A stretch of 18,718 nt of DNA from Peptococcaceae bacterium (GTDB lineage: Bacteria > Bacillota > Dehalobacteriia > UBA7702): positions 1 to 18,718 of the forward strand of contig DXZC01000028.1 of the NCBI GenBank assembly GCA_019415505.1. The letters are read 5' to 3'. The position numbers and the translations under genes are program-made. The notes under the pieces are model-generated. The model was given only the letters and a program-made list of their open reading frames with translations, did no database searches and had not been told where the DNA came from. Position 1 is the first letter of the stretch; every line of letters starts with the position of its first letter. Positions 8,237 through 14,904 of the stretch are shown here, one piece after another.

Positions 8237-9733
8237 TTGAGCGAAAAACAAAATCCAATCCTTTGTACCGAAAATTTATTAAAAATTATGGACAGTCTCC
8301 AAACCGCGATTTATATCGTCAACAAGGACGGGGAATTTGTCTATATCAACGACGCCGCGGCCGAACTGGAACAGATTCACAAAGAGGACGCTCTCCATAA
8401 GGGGCTTGTAGATTTTTACGAGCTTACCAGCTTTAAAACAGGCTTGGACTCTCCCACCCTGGACTGTTTAAAGCACGGCACTATCCACAAGGAGGAGAAC
8501 TGTGAATGGTATATCAACAACGGCATTGCGGTAAACGCCTTGATTTCAGCCTATCCCTTTGACTCCAAGGACCTGTCCTCCGGGGTGTTCAGCACTGCCG
8601 ATGATATTACAAAAATTAAAGAACGCCTATATAACGTCGTTGCCATCGATAAAAAGACCCACTACCGGCTGAACAAGAAATCCTTAAAAAACGGCACGAA
8701 ATATGTTTTTGATGATATTGTGGGCCAAAGCGAAGCCATTAAAAGCACGATTAATATCGCCCGGCGCTTCGCAACCAAGCAGGCCCCTATCCTGATTTAT
8801 GGCGAAACCGGTACCGGCAAGGAGCTCTTTGCCCAAGGGATTCATAACGCCAGCCCACGGGCTTCCGGGCCCTTTGTGCCCATCAACTGCGCCGCTATTC
8901 CCGATACCCTTCTGGAAAGCATTCTCTTCGGCACTGTAAAGGGGGCCTTCACCGGCGCTACAGACAGTCCCGGCCTCTTTGAAAAAGCCGACGGCGGCAC
9001 CATTTTTCTCGACGAAATTAACTCCATGCCCCTGATACTCCAGGCCAAAATTCTCCGGGTCTTACAGGAAAAAGAGGTACAGCGCATTGGCGACAGCAAA
9101 ATCCGCAAGACCGACTGCCGGGTGGTCAGCGCCACCAATAAATTACCAGAGGAAGCAATACGCGACGGGGAATTAAGGGAAGATTTATTCTACCGCCTCT
9201 CCACCGGGATTATTTGGCTGCCCAACCTCAGAGAGCGTGAGGGCGACCTCCGTCTGCTCATTGACTATTTTATCGATAAGGCCAATGCCAACCTGCAAAC
9301 GGATATTCGTGATGTTTCCGAAAAGTTCTCCGCCCTTTTAGAGCAATATTATTGGCCGGGGAACATCCGTGAGCTGCAAAATACTATTGAGAGCGCCATT
9401 AATCTAACCGCGGAAAACGAGCATATATTGGACATTCAGCATCTCCCTTCCTATCTGAAAAAACACTTTACCAATGAAATCTCACTGCTGCCCAATGCCA
9501 ACCAAATATTTGCCCTGCAAAACGATGATAAGAATAAGAACTTCCCCACTATCGACTTTGACCAGGACCTCAGCGCCATGGTGGACGAATATGAAAAAAA
9601 CATAATTATCCTGGCGTTATCCGGCGCTAGGGGTAATCTCACAAAATGCGGTGAAAAGCTGGGGCTTTCCCGCCAAGCCCTGACCTTCAAATGCAAAAAA
9701 CACCGTATTGACCCGGAAAAATACAAAAAGTGA
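8237..9733 (+). CDS. PAS-domain sigma-54-dependent transcriptional activator 1 (RocR-like)
   Basis: A 498-residue bacterial enhancer-binding protein. The start is TTG at 8237, chosen because GGGAGGTG precedes it by six bases; the next in-frame ATG would cut into the PAS domain. Residues of about 14-125 form a PAS sensor (AIYIVNKDGEFVYINDAA). The AAA+ domain follows: Walker A GETGTGKE (189-196), the sigma-54 contact loop GAFTGA (236-241), Walker B GGTIFLDEI (253-261) and arginine-finger region REDLFYRL (314-321). The C-terminus carries a Fis-type helix-turn-helix (about 463-490, GNLTKCGEKLGLSRQALTFK). All catalytic motifs are intact. It is divergent from mttB1 and upstream of the MFS gene, both with sigma-54 promoters, so it most likely senses the amine substrate or a metabolite through PAS and activates those genes. 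It is a clear paralogue of the activator at 14905-16389. Confidence 0.93.
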   Translation: MSEKQNPILCTENLLKIMDSLQTAIYIVNKDGEFVYINDAAAELEQIHKEDALHKGLVDFYELTSFKTGLDSPTLDCLKHGTIHKEENCEWYINNGIAVNALISAYPFDSKDLSSGVFSTADDITKIKERLYNVVAIDKKTHYRLNKKSLKNGTKYVFDDIVGQSEAIKSTINIARRFATKQAPILIYGETGTGKELFAQGIHNASPRASGPFVPINCAAIPDTLLESILFGTVKGAFTGATDSPGLFEKADGGTIFLDEINSMPLILQAKILRVLQEKEVQRIGDSKIRKTDCRVVSATNKLPEEAIRDGELREDLFYRLSTGIIWLPNLREREGDLRLLIDYFIDKANANLQTDIRDVSEKFSALLEQYYWPGNIRELQNTIESAINLTAENEHILDIQHLPSYLKKHFTNEISLLPNANQIFALQNDDKNKNFPTIDFDQDLSAMVDEYEKNIIILALSGARGNLTKCGEKLGLSRQALTFKCKKHRIDPEKYKK

Positions 9734-9770
9734 AAATAAATTTATAATTAAATATTCTCTTATACTCCAA

Positions 9771-9799
9771 GAACCCCGATTTTTCGGGGTTCTTTTTTT
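9771..9799 (+). terminator. Intrinsic terminator of activator 1
   Basis: GAACCCCGA (9771-9779) pairs with TCGGGGTTC (9784-9792) over a TTTT loop and is followed by seven T residues (9793-9799). It ends about 65 nt after the activator stop codon. The last T of the tail directly touches the -24 GG of the next promoter. Confidence 0.9.
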
Positions 9800-9814
9800 G
9801 GCACGCTTCTTGCA
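9798..9814 (+). promoter_or_regulatory. Sigma-54 (-24/-12) promoter of the MFS transporter gene
   Basis: TTGGCACGCTTCTTGCA has GG at 9800-9801 and GC at 9812-9813, ten bases apart, and matches the TGGCAC-N5-TTGC consensus fully. The predicted start is near 9825, so the MFS gene has a leader of about 290 nt. The -24 box begins in the U-tract of the preceding terminator, separating the two units with no spare DNA. Confidence 0.87.
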
Positions 9815-9823
9815 ATAATCATA

Positions 9824-10113
9824 GGCGAAAGTCGTGAACATACCTTTTTAATCCGCTTGCAGCCGCTAACATTCGCCGAACTAGCGGATAGTCGTGAACA
9901 AACAATACAACCTAAAATTAAAGGTATCCTAGCATCAACAGCGCCGGTAAAGAGCCGTGAACAAACTCTTTACATAAGAAGCCGTTACCTCGCCTTGGCC
10001 TAAAGGTCAAAAGGATAATGGCAAAAGTATTTTCACTCTTAACAGCTGAATATGTACTTTTATCATCATCTTATTTTGGCTTCTTACCATTAAAACTAAG
10101 GAGGCATTTTATT
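9824..10113 (+). promoter_or_regulatory. Long MFS leader with three CGTGAACA copies and alternative hairpins
   Basis: CGTGAACA occurs at 9833-9840, 9893-9900 and 9956-9963, spaced about 60 bp; the first two share the longer GTCGTGAACA. Between the first two copies, AGCGGAT (9883-9889) can pair with ATCCGCT (9851-9857), while TAGCGG (9882-9887) can pair with CCGCTA (9863-9868); these choices exclude each other. GGCGAA (9824-9829) can also pair with TTCGCC (9872-9877). No known riboswitch, including the cobalamin B12 box, was recognised. An ATG at 10018 is in frame with the MFS gene but has a poorly placed ribosome site. Confidence 0.5.
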
Positions 10114-11391
10114 ATGGCTAAAAAAGGTGCCAATCGTTGGCTCGTATTATTTATTCTTGCTCTTACTTGCGGTCTTATCTATCAGCTGCCTTATCTGCGT
10201 TATAGTTACTATGATCAGATGATCGCCGCATTTGCTGTTACCAATACACAGCTCGGTACCTTCATGACTGCTTACGGTCTGGGCTCCCTGCCCTGCTACC
10301 TTTTGGGCGGACTGTTCGCAATGAAGGTTTCCGATAAAATTCTGCTTCCCGCCGGCTCCATTCTTACCGGCGCCGCGGGTCTCTGGTTTGCTACCTTTCC
10401 CTCTTACGGCATTTCCCTCTTTATTCACTTTTTCTGGGCCTTTTCCACTTCCCTCATCTTCTGGCCCGCTGCTATCAACTTTGTGCGCGGCTTAGGCTCC
10501 TCCTCGGAACAGGGTCGCCTATATGGTCTTTTTGAAGGTATGCGGGGTATTTGCGCCACTATCATTGGTCTGGGTATTGTGGCCCTTTTCAACGCTGCTA
10601 TGAGTGAGCTGGCCGGTTTACGCACCGTTATTTTAACCTACTCCGCCATTAACATTGGCCTGGGCATAATCCTCTTCTTCTTTACTCCCAACAATAAGGA
10701 AGCTAAAAAAGCCATAACCCAGGCTGCTGACCAGGGTTCTCTGTTCTCAGGTTTCAAAAGAGCCTTGAAACTTCCTATCACTTGGGCAGCCTGCGGCATT
10801 GTTTTTTTCACCATGATGGTATTTGACTGCCTTGGCTACACCACTCCCTACCTCACCGGTTGCCTTGGCGCTTCCGCGGCCTTTGCCGCTTCCTTCGGTA
10901 CCCTCCGTACCTGGGGCCTCCAGATTATCGGCGGTACCGGTGGCGGTATCATTGCCGACAAAATCGGTTCCCCGGCAAAAACTTTAATCGGCGGCTTCGC
11001 TGTTATCGTTCTGGGTTTCGTTGTGCTAAACCTGCTCCCCGTCAATTCCAGTATGGTATGGCCCGCGGCCATTTTCATTCTCATCTTTGGTATTGCCCTC
11101 TACGTTAACCGCGGAGTTTACTTTGCAGTTCTCGATGAAGCAAGCGTCCCCAGCAGTATCAACGCGGCTGTTGTGGGTATTGTTTCCGCTATTGGCTTTA
11201 CCCCCGACGCTTTCATTTACACTATCATCGGTCACTTCCTGGATACTTATCCCGGCACCCTGGGCTACCAAATCACCTTCTGGATGGCTGCCGCCTGCGG
11301 CGTTTGCGGTATGCTTTGCGCCCTGTGGGCTGTTAAAATCATCAAAAAAGACAGAGCTAAAGCTGCTGCCACAGAAAAACAGAGTATTTAA
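10114..11391 (+). CDS. MFS transporter
   Basis: A 425-residue protein with about 12 hydrophobic segments. The start is the ATG at 10114 (MAKKGANRW), which has AAGGAGG nine to ten bases upstream; an earlier in-frame ATG at 10018 would add 32 residues that do not look like part of the fold. MFS features include the two six-helix halves split by a hydrophilic loop (near TPNNKEAKKAITQ), a GGLFAMKVSDKIL segment after TM2 resembling motif A, and the equivalent GGGIIADKIGSPAKT in the second half. The substrate is not evident; candidates are a methylated amine, a demethylated product or a carboxylate. Its own sigma-54 promoter and its place right after activator 1 suggest co-induction with the methyltransferases. 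Confidence 0.9.
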   Translation: MAKKGANRWLVLFILALTCGLIYQLPYLRYSYYDQMIAAFAVTNTQLGTFMTAYGLGSLPCYLLGGLFAMKVSDKILLPAGSILTGAAGLWFATFPSYGISLFIHFFWAFSTSLIFWPAAINFVRGLGSSSEQGRLYGLFEGMRGICATIIGLGIVALFNAAMSELAGLRTVILTYSAINIGLGIILFFFTPNNKEAKKAITQAADQGSLFSGFKRALKLPITWAACGIVFFTMMVFDCLGYTTPYLTGCLGASAAFAASFGTLRTWGLQIIGGTGGGIIADKIGSPAKTLIGGFAVIVLGFVVLNLLPVNSSMVWPAAIFILIFGIALYVNRGVYFAVLDEASVPSSINAAVVGIVSAIGFTPDAFIYTIIGHFLDTYPGTLGYQITFWMAAACGVCGMLCALWAVKIIKKDRAKAAATEKQSI

Positions 11392-11411
11392 CAAACCCTA
11401 AGACCTTAAAG

Positions 11412-11445
11412 TGAAAACGCCTCTCCCCGCCGAGGGGTGTTTTCA
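11412..11445 (+). terminator. Hairpin terminator after the MFS gene
   Basis: TGAAAACGCCTC at the left pairs with GAGGGGTGTTTTCA at the right, mostly Watson-Crick with G-U pairs, beginning about 20 nt after the MFS stop. A modest T-containing tail (TTTATCG) follows. It probably separates the transporter from the broken mttB gene. Confidence 0.65.
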
Positions 11446-11482
11446 TTTATCGTTATTCCTTTTGCTTCTAACCTTTTGGCTT

Positions 11483-11498
11483 TTGGCTCCAGAATAGC
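11483..11498 (+). promoter_or_regulatory. Possible degenerate sigma-54 promoter of the broken mttB2
   Basis: TTGGCTCCAGAATAGC has GG (11485-11486) and GC (11497-11498) with the correct ten-base spacing. It departs from the consensus in the -24 tail and reads TAGC instead of TTGC. It lies about 60 bp before the mttB2 reading frame. Given that all three clear promoters here are of this class, it may be the decayed promoter of this gene, but a chance match is possible. Confidence 0.3.
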
Positions 11499-11558
11499 GG
11501 TAAGTGAAAACACCAACTAACAGATTTAATCGCCATAATAAAAGAAGAAGATACCACG

Positions 11559-13054
11559 ATGAGCCGGCGCCGGCAACAAATCCACGCGGCAACCATGAAA
11601 ATCCTCTCGTAAACTGGCCTGAAATTTCAACATCCCAGAGCGGTGGAAATACTGAAACAGCATGGTATTTTTATCGCTAAAAACATTGCGTTTAGCTAAA
11701 TTTTATAATTTTCCCTGCCGGGGCAGCGGAGCTATCACTGACGCCAAAATAACAGATGCTCAGACAGGTATGGCATATTTCACAGAAAATCAGATCATGC
11801 ACTGGGTAAGGAAAGCGCCGCGGTATTTTAGTCTTTATGGGTTAGAAACCCAACACAATATTTTTCGGCCGTGGCGCTACCCATACTGCCCCGGCCTATG
11901 GTTGCCCCTCTGTCACACAGAAAGACGGTACAGTAAGAGAGGGAATCCCGGCGGATGACATAAAAATCACCAAGCTCCTCCAGGTTAATGAGGATTTCCA
12001 CATCAACAACGGCCTTTTGGTCCAGCCCAATGACATTGATCTTCCCACCTCAAGCCTGGCCCTGTTTTACGCAGCTGTGACCCATTTCAATAAAATTATG
12101 AGGGTTCCCACCTGGGACAAAAAGCAAATGGAGGCTATAATGGACAGTATGACCTTGCTCTGCGGCGGCCGAGCAGCGCTCAAACAGGAGCCGCATCTCT
12201 GTACCATTGTCAACACCAAGTCCCCTTTGCAATTGGACGCCGCCATGACCGAAGTATTATTTACCTTTGCCGAACACGGACAACCTTTTGCCGCCACAAA
12301 CGGCGCCATGGCAGGGTCAACCGCTCCCCTGACCTTGGCGGGCACCATAGCCCTGTTCAACGCAGAAATACTGGCCACCATTGCCCTCACGCAAATGGTG
12401 AATCCCGGCACACCGGTGTTTTACGGTTCCCAAGCCACCACCACTAATCTGAAAACGGGACAAATGGCCTGTGGCGCGCCAGAAGGCGCCATCTGCGCCA
12501 AATACGTTGCTCGGTTGGCTAAATTTTATAATCTTCCCTGCCGGGGCGGCGGAGCTATCACTGACGCCAAAATAACAGATGCTCAGGCAGGTATGGAATC
12601 CCTCATGCTACTGTTGAGTAGCTATGAAAATCAAATAGATTTGGTTATTCATGCCGCTGGGGTATTAGACAGTTACCTTTCCGTTTCCTATGAAAAGTTA
12701 ATCCTCGACTTTGAGATTATCCGCTATGTAAAGCGCTATTGCCGTGAATTTGAGATTAATGCGGCAACCATTCCCCTAGAACTAATTCAGCGCATAGGTC
12801 ACGACGGTGAATATCTCACCGCCGACCACACCTGTGCCTACTGCCGCCAAGAGCCGCTGCTGCCTACAGTATGCTCCTGCGGCAGAGTGCCCAATCCCCA
12901 GAAGCAGCTGGCAATTAACACGGAAAACGAATATCTGCGTATGTTGAAGCAATATGAACCGCCGCGGGACAGAAATAAATTGGCGCAAATTAAAGGCATC
13001 CTCACTCCAGCCGGGGCCGATGAATATCTGCTGCCTACCATTGAAAAGATGTAA
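11559..13054 (+). pseudogene. Disrupted MttB-family methyltransferase (mttB2)
   Basis: Family-like sequence can be followed through several frames. From 11559 it reads MSRRRQQIHAATMKILS, then a TAA stop (11610-11612), then TGLKFQHPRAVEILKQHGIF in the same frame. At 11694-11778 an 85-bp insert splits IAKNIAF from FTENQIMHWVRKAPRYFSLY and shifts the frame. A further frame change occurs at a five-T run (11861-11865). From 11867 the frame is open: GRGATHTAPAYGCPSV, then GLLVQPNDIDLPTSS, GAMAGSTAPLTLAGTIALF, LPCRGGGAITDAKITDAQAG, to the stop at 13054. These blocks match MttB proteins closer to the classical trimethylamine type than to mttB1 or mttB3. A TTG at 12017 starts a 345-codon ORF, but this lacks about a third of the fold and has no obvious ribosome site. 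The gene is therefore judged non-functional as a full enzyme. Confidence 0.85.
11692..11773 (+). repeat. 82-bp duplicate of an internal mttB2 segment
   Basis: Positions 11692-11773 match 12515-12596 at 78 of 82 bases. The source encodes the conserved LAKFYNLPCRGGGAITDAK region of the MttB fold; the copy is inserted near the 5' end of the same broken gene in direct orientation. The insert itself spans about 11694-11778, judged by how the flanking protein sequence rejoins. Confidence 0.9.
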
Positions 13055-13105
13055 AACCTACAGCTGAAAGTATATAAAACCTAGAAAACAGGTAAAACCT
13101 ACAGC
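13051..13105 (+). repeat. 14-bp direct repeat at the mttB2 stop codon
   Basis: GTAAAACCTACAGC occurs at 13051-13064, including the TAA stop of mttB2, and again at 13092-13105. A partial third match (TATAAAACCTAGAAAAC) lies between. It is probably a small slippage duplication. Confidence 0.5.
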
Positions 13106-13132
13106 CACCAGACAATTTAGCCCATAATAAAA

Positions 13133-13158
13133 TACCCGGAAACAGCTAAGTCCGGGTA
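13133..13158. terminator. Bidirectional terminator between convergent mttB2 and mttB3
   Basis: TACCCGGA (13133-13140) pairs with TCCGGGTA (13151-13158) over a 10-nt loop. The minus-strand side is followed by ATTTTATTATG and the plus-strand side by CTTTATCTGG. It lies about 50 bp after the mttB3 stop, in the gap between two convergent genes, and the T-rich tail favours service to mttB3. Confidence 0.75.
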
Positions 13159-13209
13159 CTTTATCTGGTGAGTAAATTTGGCAAGATAGATTTTTAACGC
13201 ACCGATTAT

Positions 13210-14670
13210 TTATTGCAGAGCATCCTCTCGGCGTTGCAAGATAGCGTCTAATTCTGTGATTACCGCGTCGGCCAGGGGCTGAGGTTGATGATTTGCCAAT
13301 ATTTCCGCGGTTTTTCTATGGACCCTGGTACGCATATCGGTGGGGTCCTGGAGCCAACTCTGATAACTGCGGTGATCCAGCAAGGTGGGGAACCAAAGCT
13401 CTTGGCGAAGGTTCATAAAGGTATGGGGGTGGGTAAGGAACTGACCGCCGGGGCCAACTTCTTTGATAGCCTCAAAGGCCAAGGTTTCAGCGTTGATTTC
13501 AATACCCCGGCCAATGCGGCGGGCATAACCGATAATCTCATCGCACATAACTATTTGTTCCAGGGAGGCGCTCATGGCGGAATCCATAAAACCAACATCG
13601 TGCACCATATGGCCGCCGCTTAAAATGTTGGACAAAACAGCCATGGATACTTCAATGGCCGACTGTTCATCTACGAGCTTAGAATCGGTAACGCCAGCAG
13701 TCTGAAACATGGGCAGGTCTAAATAATGAAAAATGTCGGCAACAATGCTTTCCCCAAGGCAATGCTCAGGGCTACCGTAACTGCTCTGACTGGTAGCCAT
13801 GTCCACACTGACCACCACAAGGCCGCCCATAAAAACAGAACCTCTTTTTATTTGCTGGGAAAGAACTAGGCCGCAAAATACTTCGGCAAGCCCCAGGGCA
13901 ATACTGCCAGCGGTGGTGACAGGAGCAGTGGAACCGGGCTGCGGGCCGGTGGGCCAAATTACAGGCAGCCCTGCTTCAATGCCGTAGGCCAACTTATCGC
14001 AAAGCTCCTCATTAATCACAAGGGGAGTAATCGGGCAGCCGGGGAAAATCGCCACAAAGGGTTTTGCGGACAATTTCTCAGGACCACCGGCAACGGCGGC
14101 AGCCATAGCCACCTCAGCCCTAAAGTTCTCCACATCCCGCCCCCAGGCTACAATAGGTTTTGTGGTGTTAGCCAGCAGTTCGCGGAATTCCACCAAATCG
14201 GCGATGCGTTGGTCGCAGTCGGAAATTTGGGCAAGTCCCATAACAAAGTCTAAATTGGGACAAGCATCGGTAACAAGGGCGTTTTTTGCCACGTCACAAC
14301 GGAGAGCAGGCCGTCTTGTACCGGTTTCAAAATCGTTGTAAGAGGGGTTGGTGGGGCCGTTACCAAAATAGGTGTTGACGCCGCCGGCGCGTATAGCTTC
14401 ATTACCGTTTCTGTCATAGAGGACACATTCGGCAGGAGCTGAGGCAATGGCATCTTTCACCAGGGAAGCGGGAATCCGCACAATATCACCTGCCACATCG
14501 CAGCCTGCGGCGGCCAGAATATCCCTTGCTTTGGGGTTTAACACCTGTAAACCGATTTCCGCCATAATATGGAAGGAGCTTTCGATAAGCTTCTCACACT
14601 CCTGTTCCGTTACAGCATGATATTTTGTTTGATTCTTCTGCCAAGCAGAAGTTATACCTGCAATAGCCAT
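13210..14670 (-). CDS. MttB-family (non-pyrrolysine) corrinoid-dependent methyltransferase, mttB3
   Basis: A 486-residue paralogue of mttB1 with the same start (MAIAGITS against MAIEGVTS) and an AAGGAG ribosome site ten bases before the ATG. Shared family blocks include NTYFGNGPTNPSYNDFETG, PTGPQPGSTAPVTTAGS, YGSPEHCLGES, VTDSKLVDEQ and HMVHDVGFMDS. It has no in-frame amber codon. By family it moves a methyl group from a quaternary or tertiary amine to a corrinoid protein in the cytoplasm. Differences from mttB1 cluster in segments such as PFVAIFPGCPITPL against PFAICYAGDPVTPL, consistent with a different substrate. It stands alone: no transporter or corrinoid protein gene is attached. It is divergent from activator 2 and has a consensus sigma-54 promoter. 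Confidence 0.92.
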   Translation of the reverse strand: MAIAGITSAWQKNQTKYHAVTEQECEKLIESSFHIMAEIGLQVLNPKARDILAAAGCDVAGDIVRIPASLVKDAIASAPAECVLYDRNGNEAIRAGGVNTYFGNGPTNPSYNDFETGTRRPALRCDVAKNALVTDACPNLDFVMGLAQISDCDQRIADLVEFRELLANTTKPIVAWGRDVENFRAEVAMAAAVAGGPEKLSAKPFVAIFPGCPITPLVINEELCDKLAYGIEAGLPVIWPTGPQPGSTAPVTTAGSIALGLAEVFCGLVLSQQIKRGSVFMGGLVVVSVDMATSQSSYGSPEHCLGESIVADIFHYLDLPMFQTAGVTDSKLVDEQSAIEVSMAVLSNILSGGHMVHDVGFMDSAMSASLEQIVMCDEIIGYARRIGRGIEINAETLAFEAIKEVGPGGQFLTHPHTFMNLRQELWFPTLLDHRSYQSWLQDPTDMRTRVHRKTAEILANHQPQPLADAVITELDAILQRREDALQ

Positions 14671-14724
14671 AATTCGTTATCTCCTTTTCGCTAATAGAAA
14701 GTCTTGTATGTTAGTAATAAGAAC

Positions 14725-14732
14725 CGTGAACA
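14725..14732 (-). promoter_or_regulatory. CGTGAACA motif at +3 of the mttB3 transcript
   Basis: The plus strand reads ACCGTGAACA, so the mttB3 transcript would carry UGUUCACGGU from about +3 (predicted +1 near 14734). The 13-base distance to the -12 GC pair is identical to that at mttB1, although the bases between differ (GATAATAGAAAGT here, ATTAACGCATAAG there). The conservation of both motif and spacing in otherwise different leaders suggests function. Confidence 0.55.
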
Positions 14733-14744
14733 ACTTTCTATTAT

Positions 14745-14761
14745 CGCAAAAACCGTGCCAA
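14745..14761 (-). promoter_or_regulatory. Sigma-54 (-24/-12) promoter of mttB3
   Basis: Read on the minus strand, the site is TTTGGCACGGTTTTTGCG. GG (complement of 14758-14759) and GC (complement of 14746-14747) are ten bases apart and the whole site fits TGGCAC-N5-TTGC. The predicted start is near 14734 with a leader of about 64 nt. The adjacent divergent activator 2 is the likely partner. Confidence 0.87.
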
Positions 14762-14824
14762 AAAGAACAATACGGCATTAAACAGGCATTTTTATATAAC
14801 AACCTTATTTTTTTACGCAGTATG

Positions 14825-14881
14825 TCAATTTTTATTACGGCAATTTTTATTGCACTTTGGCTTAAAAGCAATTTTTATTGA
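14825..14881. promoter_or_regulatory. Three CAATTTTTATT dyads, candidate upstream activator sites for mttB3
   Basis: TCAATTTTTATTAC (14825-14838), GCAATTTTTATTGC (14840-14853) and GCAATTTTTATTGA (14868-14881) are three copies of one dyad. The central copy is a perfect GCAAT/ATTGC inverted repeat and fits GCAA-N6-TTGC, as does the palindrome upstream of mttB1. They lie about 90-150 bp upstream of the predicted mttB3 start. The third copy runs through the TTG at 14878, arguing against that codon as the activator 2 start. Confidence 0.6.
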
Positions 14882-14904
14882 CAAAACAAGAAAGGACAAT
14901 ACCC

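Noticed and set aside
10018..10113. 32-residue N-terminal extension of the MFS transporter
   Set aside because: The ATG at 10018 has its AAGGA too close, whereas ATG 10114 has a strong AAGGAGG at proper distance and begins the expected fold.
9824..10113. Cobalamin riboswitch in the MFS leader
   Set aside because: Considered because the methyltransferases need corrinoids, but no B12-box-like core was found.
11662..11958. A 98-codon ORF starting MVFLSLKTL
   Set aside because: It is a patchwork of the duplicated fragment and frame-shifted pieces of mttB2, not a gene of its own.
12017..13054. mttB2 as an intact 345-residue protein
   Set aside because: The homology continues upstream of the TTG in the same frame and then in other frames, so the apparent start is internal to a broken gene.
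6441..14670. Pyrrolysine-containing MttB
   Set aside because: Neither mttB1 nor mttB3 has an in-frame TAG, and the early stop in mttB2 is TAA at the N-terminus, far from the pyrrolysine position.
14878..14904. TTG start for activator 2
   Set aside because: The codon lies in the third copy of the upstream dyad and has no ribosome site, while ATG 14905 has one and aligns with activator 1.
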